NCBI GenBank assembly: GCA_900155495.1
Contig: FTLJ01000219.1
Coordinates: forward strand, 1 to 64,000
From: Porogramme epimiltina
Taxonomy: Eukaryota; Basidiomycota; Agaricomycetes; Polyporales; Polyporaceae
Reading direction: 5' to 3'
DNA: 64,000 nt
The notes under the pieces are model-generated. The model did not search any database, was not told the DNA's origin, and saw only the letters and a program-made list of their open reading frames with translations. The stretch's first letter is position 1, and each line of letters starts with the position of its first letter. Below are positions 47,713-58,666 of this stretch, piece after piece. Made by a program: the position numbers and the translations under genes.

Positions 47713-50139
47713 ATGGCCGTCGTTGCAAGCGTCCCTGCCGGTTCCATCGACACGTCGCTCGGTGACCCCAACACGGACTATACGACCTTCAGCGTAGAAC
47801 TGTGGCTTGACGCGAATGGGCCCAAGGTGGAGGTCGCGCAGGGGGCCATGCTGATCGGGCTTATGCTCGGGTGCCTGTGCGTACCATCCGGTCGAATCGA
47901 TCTGTCTTCAGCGGCGGGGATAGACGATCACGGGGCTTTTTACGCTGTGGATGCTTACCCGCCCCTACAGCTCCTTCGGCCTGATGTTGGGCAAGGCAGC
48001 CTCCTACTTCCGCGCAAACAGAGCCGATGGCGTCTGGGTTAAACACACGGCAAGCCTCTAGTTCATATAGTCTACTAGCTCTAGCAACGGCTGACTCGCG
48101 CTATAGGTCTTATTTTTGATGTACGCGACATTTACTCTACGCCGTCATGGGTGGACATTGATAGTCGCCACAGTGTTCTCAACTTCGCTCAACTGGTTGC
48201 GACTTTCCAGGCTGCTTATCACCTCGCCGTCATCGCCGCTGGCGACTTCTTCGCCATCGTTCGGAATGAATGGTGAGCGTCCATCATCTCTTTTAGTGGG
48301 TAGCGGAACGTTGACATCGCCCGCTACAGGAGCGTGATCGTAAGGATCTTCAACTTCTGCCGGTGGCCTCTGTGAGCTGACATCCCGGGAAATGTGCAGC
48401 TCCAGGTCGGGTTCGCCGTAAGTGGCTCGATGCCCGTTCTTGAGAAAGTGAGAAGTTCTCACACCTCCTTCTAGACCACAGCCGCCGCCGTCGTGCAGAG
48501 GTGGGTGTTAAATAACACACACCATTGGCCGAAGTTCACGCCTACCGCAGCTACTTCGCATTCCGGCTTTATACAGGTGAGTGATATTTTTGTGCCAGTG
48601 ACGGCCAGACGCTCATAAATGAACGTTCATCAGCTCGACGCAGCCGGTTCTTCTTGATGGCTTTGGTACGCCACGATGTACACACGTCATTGCGCGGGCG
48701 AGAACTGATCTTGTATGCTCCGCCGTCCGTAGCTGCTGGGGATCACCGTTGAGATGGGTAGGCTGTGCTCCGTCATTGCAACTTGCGATTCCCATGCACT
48801 AACACTCGCGATGAACTGCAATAGTTCTTGCCTGGTGTGAGTGCTATACGCTACTTATAGGGGAAGTTCACTAAAGATCTTCTCTAGATTCCGTCGGATT
48901 TATGTGCGCCCTACCCCGCCATCGCTTCACCCTATCCACCCCTTGATGAAACTACAATACAGGTTCCATGCGCCTTGGTTTGTGCTCGAGGTCAATGGGG
49001 AGATTACTCAGCCGGTACGCTTCCTGAACACTGTTCAGTCTCTTCCCACACTCACCTAGGCGGTGAACCGCATAGTGGTCTTTGACACCAATGTTCGCGG
49101 TCTCTGCGGTTCTCAATGCTGTCATCGCCGTGGCCGTATACGTCTACCTCCCCAAGCCGTACGTTCTATTACGCTTGCCCCTCAACCCCGATTCTAAACC
49201 CTCTTACCCGTCGCAGCTACGTCCGCCGCTCGGTCATGAATGAGCTCGAATACTGGGCGGTCCAGAGCCTATTCGGCTGCGCGTCAGTGCTGCACTCTTC
49301 CATGTGTTATCCTTGCATCTTATCGTCTCCGCATTAATTTGCCGCAGGCTTATTTCCGCCCTCAACGCCGGCATCGTGGCCAGGATGGGCGTCACTAGGA
49401 TCTGGCTTCCCGGCACGTTCGCCCTCGGTAATCGTGCGTACTCCCACTCGTGTATCATCTACGTCCAGATCTGACCCGGCCTAATTCTGGGCTACCCCCT
49501 TGCAGTGTACACCCTCAGTGTTATTCTAAGGTGAGCGCTACGGTAGCTGTGGCCCACATGCACACAGACCCCTCACCGCCCCTTCTCCTGCAGCCTCCGT
49601 GCAGCCTCTCGCCCCCCGTCCGCCCTGTACACCGTTCCCGCGCCCGTAGTCATCCCGCCCACCTTCTACCCCGCCCCCCCCNNCTCCCCCGCCCCCGCCT
49701 GTACCCACATCTATACTAGTCCCCCCTGCCCCTGCGCCGCGGCCCTGTTGATGCCGCCTCCGGAGCTCCACCGCTCGGTGTCGGACCACGCGTCGACGGC
49801 GACGATGCTGAACGGCAACGTAGACTTGGAGCTCGAGAAGGACTTGGCCAAGGCAGAGAAGATCAAGGAGGCCGAGATGGGCGCTGCCCATGAGGTGCGT
49901 CCGGACGCCCGCTCTGAACCTTCGGCCTTCGAATGGGGACATCGGAGCGATGTACTTACTGACGCGCGGCTTGCACGCCAGGGCGCGGGCGACTACCCTC
50001 CCGAATACGCTGGCAGCGAGCGCAGCCGGTACTCGGCCGGTTACAACACGAAGGGCATGGTGCGTCACCGACGTCTCTGAGTGGACGCATAGCGGATGGC
50101 TGATTAACACTGACGCTCCGGGGCGATGCTCAGGTCTGA
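47713..50139 (+). CDS. DUF6534-like seven-helix membrane protein, copy A
   Basis: Twenty small exons can be joined in frame. The product starts MAVVASVPAGSIDTSLG and carries about seven hydrophobic segments, including GAMLIGLMLGCLSFGLMLG, NFAQLVATFQAAYHLAV, FAVSAVLNAVIAVAVYVYL and a final LYTLSVIL next to an Arg. The last part matches the end of the DUF6534 domain (YsNsLLasLNsR-like). Exons include 14 nt (48107-48120), 10 nt (48330-48339), 12 nt and 16 nt. One intron starts with GC at 48050. The cytoplasmic tail is longer and more proline-rich than in copies B and C and includes two unknown bases at 49682-49683. The last exon encodes only Val and the stop. Function unknown; such proteins are often compared with receptors, which is speculative. 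Confidence 0.75.
49682..49683. other. two undetermined bases
   Basis: Two N within a C-rich run in the tail exon of copy A. The frame stays open across them if exactly two bases are meant; a different true length would shift it. Confidence 0.95.
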
Positions 50140-51461
50140 TTGCCCACCTCACGCAGCAGTTTTAGGTTTCGTTTGTTCGGCTTGACTGGTCACAGGTGTT
50201 CTCGATGCGTGTAGCGAGACGCGTAAAGTGGAGGTTGGTGGGGTTTCCGGGTCGGGGGATGACTCAGACGAACGTCGCGGTGCGGTTGTCAGATTTGGAT
50301 ATTTGTGCGTATACAGGTATCGTGCTGCACTGAACGTTGCTAGGGTGTAGGTTCGCTTGTGTCTTGTTGTGTCAAGGTTCGTCGGATCTATGTATGTATG
50401 AAGTGGGAGAGACTAGTCTAAATATGATAGTTGCGAGCCTTTTTGTGTACATAGTAGACAGGCGTATATCAGGACTGCTCTGTCCACTGTAGCTTGGAGC
50501 GCGATATCCACACCCCAACCTTACGTGCTTGATGAACACCGGGTATGGAAGACGGAAAGTCCACCGAGGCTGCGCAGGCGGCGGCACGCAGCAGACGGCT
50601 TGGAACCGAACCCGCCACGGCGATTCGCCGTCTAAATAGAAGCGGTCGTGGGGCTACGGCGGTCTTCCCTTCTGCAGCGAAGTCACACAACCCGGCTCTC
50701 GTGAGAGGGCCGTCGTTAGGAACATCGTGAATTACCCGTAGATAGTGTCCGGCACCCCCGGGAGACCTGGAACCGCTGAGGCTTGGAGGCGGTGGTGGGA
50801 TACTTGGAAAACGTTGAAAGACGCGGTCGTGCGATAGCATGCGCATGTCATCCTCGCCGTGGACCTCGCTAGGTCCATCATGTTTCCGGAGGGTCGCGCA
50901 GCAGTGATGGAGAGGGAAGATGATGAGAGGTGGAAGAAGGCCCGTTGTCCGTGTGAAGTCTTGGAGATCGAATCTGAGATTGTTTACATGAGGCGCCGGT
51001 GGGATTACCAGAATTTGAAGCCAGATTTTCGGGCTCTAAGCAGCAACATAGGCACCATCAACTTCATTCCGCTCCCGCTCGAGGCTCCGAAAGCTGGGGC
51101 ACACAGGCGAGCGACCACCGGCAAGGTGAGCGACGGAGAACGGGGCGAGGAAGAAAGCTTCCGCGATGGTCACCACCGCCGCGGCCGCGAGGCTGAAGCT
51201 CTGAACGCCGCTGGGATACCGGCGTCGCCTGACCAAGACGGGCGGGGGAGACTAGCCCCCTCTATCGGAGGCCATCGGTCACTGTCACTATCTGCCTTCT
51301 AGGTCCCGTCATGACACGGACGCACGGGCGCGCTGCACAGGCCATAAGACGCGACGCCCCGCGGGTCGCGTTTCTCGTTCGGCCCTCGTCCTGAACGCCC
51401 CTCCCCCAGCTGGTGCTCAGTGCCCTGCGCCGTTCCCCTCCCCTCTTCCTGCACGCCCATT
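50140..51461. other. spacer between copies A and B
   Basis: About 1.3 kb. A 147-codon plus-strand frame at 50859-51302 is open but shows no motif and no relation to the paralogues. Presumed 3' region of A and promoter of B. Confidence 0.4.
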
Positions 51462-53829
51462 ATGTCCGCTGTCGTCGACGGGTTCACCTCCACCCCCCGC
51501 GCGTCTGCAACCCAGAGCGCCATCGGAAGTACCTCGTTGTTCACAACAACCACGACCTCTTCCGGCTTTTACTGGTCCTACATTGGCCCCACCCATATGA
51601 CGGGGACCCTCCCTCCCGGTTGGGGCCCTGTGGTCACCTCGACTCCTCAGTCTGATTCTGCCTCTCTTGCCGCCCTCGCCGCCACACACGCCGGTCTGGT
51701 CAGCGACTTGCGGATTGCTTTGGGTGCACTCCAGATTGGCCTTGTTTTCGCTTGCATGTGCGTAAACACAAATTCTCCAAGACTCCCTCGCGCGTCCGCG
51801 TGTTGATGTTTCTCCTCTAGCACATTCGGTATTGTGGTGACGAGGGCGGCGGCCTACTTCCGCTCTCGGCCATCGGATGGTATCATGACTAGGGCAACTG
51901 TACGTGACTTCTAGTGCATTCGCCACCTGTGTCTGACCCTGTGTTGCAGGTGGCTGGACTGGTGTATGTAATTCCGATACCCCACATAATACGTGACGCC
52001 AATCCGATACTGGTGGCAGGTTCTTTAATCTGGTTCAGATCATCGCCACCGTCCACGCCGTCTTCACGGCCGTCGTCCCTGACTTCGGTGACCTGTATGA
52101 CCTCATCGCCAAGAAGCAGTGGTAAGACGCATCGTCTCTCTCATTCGTCGACCTACTGAATGTCTTGTTTAGGAGTGTCATGGTAGGTCGTCCGGCGTTA
52201 CACCAGGTTATCTTTTGGGTCTCACGAGTTCATGCCTGCATTCCAGCTCCAAATTGGCTTTTTGGTGAGGGATCCCGCTTATTCTTCATCCAACTATGTC
52301 TCACCCTTCGTCCCAGACTATTGCTGCTACCATTGCTCAGACGTAAGATTTCCACAAAACGCCGTCATGCGCTATGCTAATATGCACGACACAGATTCTT
52401 TGCTTGCCGGCTTCACTTCGGTAAGGAGCGCCTGGAGTGCGACTTTGGATACAACACTCATCGTACATTTACACGCTGCAGTCAAGCGCAACTACTTCCT
52501 CACCCTAGCTATTGTACGTTATGACGTTGTACTGTCCACCCGTTGCGATTGGCTGATAATTGCTTCGCCACCAGCTGCTTTTTACCGGCGTGCAGTTTGG
52601 TGAGGCCAAAGAATCCGTTTTTGCGTACGCCTCGCGCTGACCTGCGTTTCCTTAGTATTCTCTTGGGGTAAGTCAAACCATGCGAGTTGTGATATCGGTG
52701 CTTAGCGTCTCTTCGCCAAACCCTAGTTGCTGTTGGCTTGATGTTAGTGTCATTAAGCTCATTATATTCGAAGACACAATTGACGTCTAATTCCACGTAG
52801 GTTCGAGCAGGGCTACATCAAGGTGTTCCTCACGAACACTGAAAACAAGGTCCGTGCTCCACGCTTTACACCATTCTGAACTTAGGGTAACACCTTTTCT
52901 TTTTGTCAGTGGGCTTTGATCGCCACTTTCGCCGTTGCTGGTGGGATCAACCTTGTCATTGCTGCCGCCGCCTACCGATGGATTCAAAAGCCCTTCATGC
53001 TCCAAACGTTAGTATTGCTTCGTTCCTGTCGCTACTCCCATTTATCAGATTTTCCTCCTGCATAGGCGTGGCCGCACGACGTTGATGAGCCAGGTCGAGT
53101 ATTGGACTGTCAAGGGCTTGTTCGGCTGCGGGTGAGTAAAGCAGTGTGCTTCAAAAGTTGAATAACCAATGCTAATGATTACCTCCTTCTAGCGTGCTCT
53201 CGATCTTCGCTGCGATCGTCTCTGCCGTTATGAGCGTCTCTATGGTTTGGCTCGCGGCTGCGTTCTCCCTCGGCAACCGTAAGTTTCCGAATGCTAGCTA
53301 TCCCGACCAATCATATTCACATCATAACCTACAGTGTACACTCTTAGTGTTCTCCTGAGGCACGTCACTACAAACCTTGGTCCAACGTATTAAACCTTAC
53401 TGATAACTGTATTTGCTGTAGCTTGACCTCCCGCCCGGCCACTATCACGACCTTGAGCCTCACCGACAGCCGGCCTCACTCCGTCCCCGATCTCGCCCAC
53501 CGCGTCTCGAACGCCACGCTCACCGAGTCCGATTCGGAGATGTGGCGCGACATGATCAAGGCGCAGATGAGCAAGGCCGCAGCCGACACCGCCGCTCCTC
53601 GTGTGCGTCATCTTTTTCGAACAGCATGAGGCATTGGGAGCTGACTTCGAGATGTTCGTACGTGCAGAGCCCCGATGTTGAGGTGCCCCCGCCCCCGCGG
53701 TATGTCCTAGACGAGAAGACGGGCTATGGTGTTGGCACAGGCCACTACGTCAACGACGGCGCTGTAAGTGGACGCTGCGGATAGATTCTGAGTGGTGCGA
53801 TGTAACTGACGCGGTGCCAACAGGTTTAG
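51462..53829 (+). CDS. DUF6534-like seven-helix membrane protein, copy B
   Basis: Starts MSAVVDGFTSTPRASATQSA with a Ser/Thr-rich outer segment, then RIALGALQIGLVFACITFGI, VTRAAAYFRSRPSDG, FFNLVQIIATVHAVFTAVV, KQWSVMLQIGFL-type exons, ALIATFAVAGGINLVIAAAA, QVEYWTVKGLFGCGV, VSAVMSVSMVWLAAAFSLGN and LYTLSVLLSLTSRPATITTL. The soluble tail includes TESDSEMWRDMIKAQMSKAA and PPPPRYVLDEKTGYGVG, then ends NDGAV; the last exon is Val plus TAG. Exon phases match copies A and C, including a 10-nt exon at 52173-52182. About 420 residues. DUF6534 assignment rests on the last membrane block and the LYxxSVLLSLxSR ending. Confidence 0.8.
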
Positions 53830-54895
53830 ATGCAGGCCTAGGCACCCTGTCACGCCTCCGGCCATCTCACCCTCCACCGGTTTAACGCTTTCACGAACGC
53901 ACGAATCCCTGCCCCTGTTGTGAGTTTAGCTGGATGTAGGATTTGATGGGTACGGTCCAGCAGAATGGCCCCCGCGCATCTGTTCCTGAACTGGCCGAAT
54001 CTCACCTCCTTGTATAATTGTTGTTTGTACGATATCATTGTATGGATGGATGGACGGACGGATGGAACCCCTTCAACTTGTGCAACTGTGAGAAGTTGCT
54101 TCGTTCTGCAAGGGCGTGCTGATGTGCTGGTTTGCAGGAGGCCTAAGGCGTCTGTCAGAACACATGGAGCTTTTCGCAATTTGAAGTAGGCACTGCGGGC
54201 ATCGAGGCGCAGCGGCGCCTGTCCGCAGGCCCGAGTGTGTGTGTCGGACCGGGTCGTCCACAGCCCCCCTGCCGATGTCAGGCTCGAAGGCTCAAGGTTC
54301 GGTGACGGTGCTCTTTCTGGCAGCGGCCATTTAGGCCGCTGTGGGAGTGCGATACTATGCCCTGTGTAGGAGCTAACCTCGGCGGGGATATGGCACAGGT
54401 TCAACCGCGGCGATCAGTCCTTTGGACACTATGCGCGAAAGCCCGTTAGAACCGGGGTCCTTAGGCCAAAGCAAGTGATCCACTGCCCCAGCCCACAATC
54501 CTCACTCGTCCAGATTGTGTCCTCCCGACACCCAGTAGATCGATGTACCATTATGGGTAAAGCACTTGCTGCACAAGGCAGCCCAACATCAGGAACTCCT
54601 ACCGCGCAGTTAGAGTTCAAGAACAGGCCTGCCACAATCATCATTTTCACCTCAACCTCACCGCTCGTATCGTCATTCATTCACCATCTATCTCTCCGCT
54701 ATATGACCGAGGCCGAGCCTTTCCAACACGCCCGTCTGACCTGGCCGCATACCTCCGGCCATCCGCAGCAGATCATGAGGCCAAGGTAATATGAGGAGGG
54801 TGCATAAAGCGTTCGTGGACTCAACGTCTCGGCTCCGCACTCTACCCCCGGGTGGTTTCCCCGTGCCGCTTGCACCCCGCCAAGAGTCCCAAGTC
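53830..54895. other. spacer between copies B and C
   Basis: About 1.07 kb. Holds a short tandem repeat near 54041. No gene supported. Confidence 0.45.
54041..54065. repeat. short GGAT/GGAC tandem repeat
   Basis: About six imperfect copies of a four-base unit (TGGA with C or T changes) in the spacer downstream of copy B. Confidence 0.65.
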
Positions 54896-57308
54896 ATGAC
54901 CAGCCTCAGCCCTACGCCTAGCTTCTTCACCACCACCACCTCGTTCGCCACGGGCACCGTCGCGCCGACGGGTTCGTTCTTTACCACCGTGACCGGGGTA
55001 GCGGCGGCCTCGTCGTCGCCCATCTACGACAGCTCGACGGACGACGCCACCGCGCTCTCGGACCTGCTCGCAACGTACACGAGCCTGATTAGCAGCCTGA
55101 GGATTGCGCTGGGGGCGCTGGTGTTCGGGCTGGTATTTGCGTCCCTGTACGTCGTAGCTTCCTCGACTGCGGAAATATCCGGTTGCATTGACCCATGCCT
55201 TTGGCGCGATGCAGGACGTATGGGGCGGTAATCACCAGGGCCTCGAGCTACTTCCGCTCGAGGACTGGGGACAGCTGGGTGCTCAAAGGAACTGTGAGTC
55301 CGCATTCGCACGCTACCTACCTTCCTTGAGATCTTACTGAACATTGTCGTAGGTGGGGAGTCTAGTGTGCGCGTTTGCCGAGGTTTCTGGACTCACCCCG
55401 AGCGGCTAATGACGGTTCTATCCTTACACCACAGCCTCGTGAACACGGTGCAGCTCATCGCCACCATCCACGCCGCGTACACCGCGATTGTCCCAGACTT
55501 TGGCGATTTCTATGGGTTGATCGGCAAGAATGAATGGCGAGTATAGACCCTATTCACACCCCACCTGCTGCATGCTCACCAGAAATGCGTCCAACACAGG
55601 AGCGTCATGGTAAGCTTTCTGACTGGCCGCGTCCAAGCCTGTACTGTTAAGCTCTTTCTAACCACTGTACCCATATCATTAGATTCAGATTGGGCTTGTG
55701 GTGAGCCGCTTTTCACTCTTGGTCTTGGACCTAGCAACACAGGCCTCATTCACGATTGCAGACTCTTGCAGCTTCGGTAGCTCAAGCGTAAGTCTCGCAC
55801 ATGGGTGAACATATTCGTATTGTTCTTACAATCCGAAATAGCTTCTTTGCCCTCAGACTCTACGCAGGTAAGTGCTCGCAGTAGATGTATTGCTCTATCT
55901 CCAATAGTCTGACCTGTCGAACGTAGTAAAGAGGAACCGGATCCTTTCCATGGCCTCCGTATGCCCCTGCTATTTATTACTCATGCGCGTCGTCCTAACT
56001 AGTTATCCGTTGTCTTCTTTAGTTGCACTTTACAACCATACAGTTTGGTAAGCCCCCCTAGCAAGCGTAAGCTACGGTATCTGACTGAACTCTTCCTACC
56101 AGTTCTCTCGTGGGGTGAGCCATAATCTGTACCTGGTGTAAAGCGTCAAAGTTTACCTTGTCTCGGGACTTCAGTTGCCGTGGGGATTTTGTAGGTGTAA
56201 TGTCTAGGTGGTTATCCACGGCCAATGACTGAATGCGACCTATTTATGCAGGTTCAATCAAGGCTACATAAATGTGTTCCTAAGAGAGACCGAGGACGAA
56301 GTACGTAGATCGTCGAACTTTATATACACTTCACAGCCGTCTATAGTGACGGGCTAACTCCTTGCTTCAGTGGGCTCTTGTCACGACTCTGGGTATCGCC
56401 GCAGGCATCAATACCATCTTGGCCGTTGTGTCCTATATCTGGGTCCAAAGGCCATGCGTACTTCAAAGGTATGCACTCATCTTACAAGCTGCTATCGCAT
56501 GTTCTCATCGTGATATCGCAAAGGTACGGCCGCGCGACCTTTGCAGACGAACTTGAGTATTGGACCATCAAGAGTCTGTTTGGTTGCGCGTGGGTGTCAT
56601 CGTCTTTTAGCTTTCTATGTCCGATTTCTTACTCTGTTTGCATTCTAGAATCCTCTCCATGCTCGCTGCCATACTCGCGTCGGTGATGAGCACTTCCATG
56701 GTCTGGCTCGCAATCTCATTCTCCCTTGGAAATCGTACGCACCCCTCGTCCGCACGACTTGCGGCCCTAATGCTAACGATACTACTACCCCTTTCAGTAT
56801 ACACCATCAGCGTACTTCTGAGGTTAGTCCTCACGTTCACATCGACACACATTCCCGAGATGACCCATAACCCGGCGGCCCCTCCCACAGCCTGAAGTCC
56901 CGCCCGCTCGCCACGCCCGCCCCATCCCGCTGGGCCATGCCCACGATGGCCCCCGTTCTGCCCCCGGCCTCTCCGCCCCGCTCGTCGGTGGCGACGCTCA
57001 CGAACTCCGACTCGGACGAGCTGTGGCGGGACATCTCCAAGGCACACTTGTCGAAGGCCGCGGCCGAGATCCTCCCTCAGGTGCGTCACCATCCCTCCTC
57101 CCTTGAGTAGCCCGCACTGGCAGGCATGAGAGGCTGACGATTCGCCCGTCGTAGGACACCGGTATTGAGGGCCCACCGCCCCCGCACTATTACCTGGATG
57201 AGAAAGCTCTGGGGTACCACACTCATGATAATGCGGTAAGTCATCGATATCATCTGCATTGGCACCCCGGAGGGTACAAAATGTCTCACATTCGTGCCGA
57301 AGGTTTGA
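54896..57308 (+). CDS. DUF6534-like seven-helix membrane protein, copy C
   Basis: Starts MTSLSPTPSFFTTTTSFATG with a Ser/Thr-rich outer segment, then RIALGALVFGLVFASLTYGA, VITRASSYFRSRTGDSW, LVNTVQLIATIHAAYTAIV, an EWSVM exon of 10 nt (55600-55609), IQIGLV, TLAASVAQAFFALRLYAVKR, LGIAAGINTILAVVSYIWVQ, DELEYWTIKSLFGCAI, ILASVMSTSMVWLAISFSLG and LYTISVLLSLKSRPLATPAP. The tail includes TNSDSDELWRDISKAHLSKA and PPPPHYYLDEKALGYHTHDN; the last exon is Val plus TGA. Exon pattern matches copy A (20 exons). One intron starts with GC at 55537. About 420 residues. Confidence 0.8.
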
Positions 57309-58666
57309 CAAGGTTTGAAGCTCCTACAACGTTTCCTACCGTGCACACTGGACCTGGAGGCTGGGCGGTATGTTCACAGACTAGGCCCGGCACCCCCTAA
57401 GTCCTTGTATTTCCAAATGGCGATGTGTTCGGGTTCGCCTCGTTCTCGAAGACGTACTCTCGATGGTTTATTGATCGGGGAATCTTTGTTCGACTCCTTA
57501 TGTATTAGTTACGGTGGTGATAGCGAAGCGCGCGAATCCTTGACGTTGAATAAAATCGTTCTCAGAAGTGTCGTTGACTAGCCTGCGCGCGGCAGGAGAT
57601 GTGCTCTCAAAGCGGTCCGAAACCATGCAGCATTCTGAGGGTGTCAATCACATGTACATTGGATAGAACTGAGCAGTGGGTGGGGACGTTCGAGGCGGTG
57701 TAGGAGCGATGCGTGCTACGAAAGAAACTGGACGACGGCTGTGGGAAAATGTATATGCATGCATGAACACAGCGGGGTGCCATACAAGGAGTGCAGGGGA
57801 CAGAAACAACGCGATCGGGCGGGGGAGAGACGGAACATTGATACAACGGTACGAGGGCCAAACCACGAGAAGAGATCGCAAATGTTCCAACGGCGAGCGG
57901 GAATCGCAAGGACGTACACGAACGGGAATCGAAGGGAGGAATGCAACCGCTGGTACGTGTAGTACTACTGTTGCCAAGCCCAAATGGACATACATTGAAC
58001 AGTGGACAACTAGGAGCTGGGCACGGAGGGGGGAAAGGTGAAAGTCGGATTTTGCAGCCGCGAAATTCGCCCTCCGCGCTGGGTTGCGAAAGTCTTACGG
58101 CAGATGAGTGAGTGGACCTTACATCGCTTGCCGCGGCATTGGTCGATATTTGACATTCGGGGGTTGTATTCGCGAGAGGCGAGGGCGACGAACACCGCAC
58201 AGGGGTATTCGAACGAGGACGGGGGGTATGTATGCGTATCGATACATTGAATTCTTTTCTCTTTTCTCCAGTTCTTCTCTGTTGTAGAATGCGTACAATG
58301 GCGGGGGGGACGACCGAGGGGGAGGCGATGTGAGGATAGAACATGTGACGGGGCGCGGGAAGGGGGCAGGGTGTACAACACGGATGAGCGTCGAGAAGGG
58401 CTTCTATGGGCGTCGGCCGGAACGTTACGCAACTGCTCCGACCCGACGTGATCCTCTCTAAAGTGCGGACATAGTGCAAGAACAGGTGCGGATGGGTGAG
58501 TCACGGCGTGTCGGTCGGTAAGAGGGCCTACAGATAAGAGCATGTGGGCGGGGGCGGGGGCCGGGAGTCTATAGGGGACCTGGAGTCGTCGGGGAACAGG
58601 AACGCGCCAGCCGCCCTCGGGGGTCTTGAGGACAGGCACGCACGCCCCAGCGCAGGCGCAGGCGCG
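57309..58666. other. convergent 3' region
   Basis: About 1.36 kb between copy C (+) and the AMPK beta gene (-). A 290-codon minus-strand frame (57607-58479) is Pro/Arg/Ser-rich without motifs and is taken as chance. Confidence 0.45.

Noticed and set aside
50859..51302. 147-codon frame between copies A and B
   Set aside because: No relation to the membrane proteins, no motif, and sits where a promoter is expected.
57607..58479. 290-codon minus-strand frame beyond the AMPK beta stop
   Set aside because: Low complexity, no motif, and likely 3' untranslated sequence.
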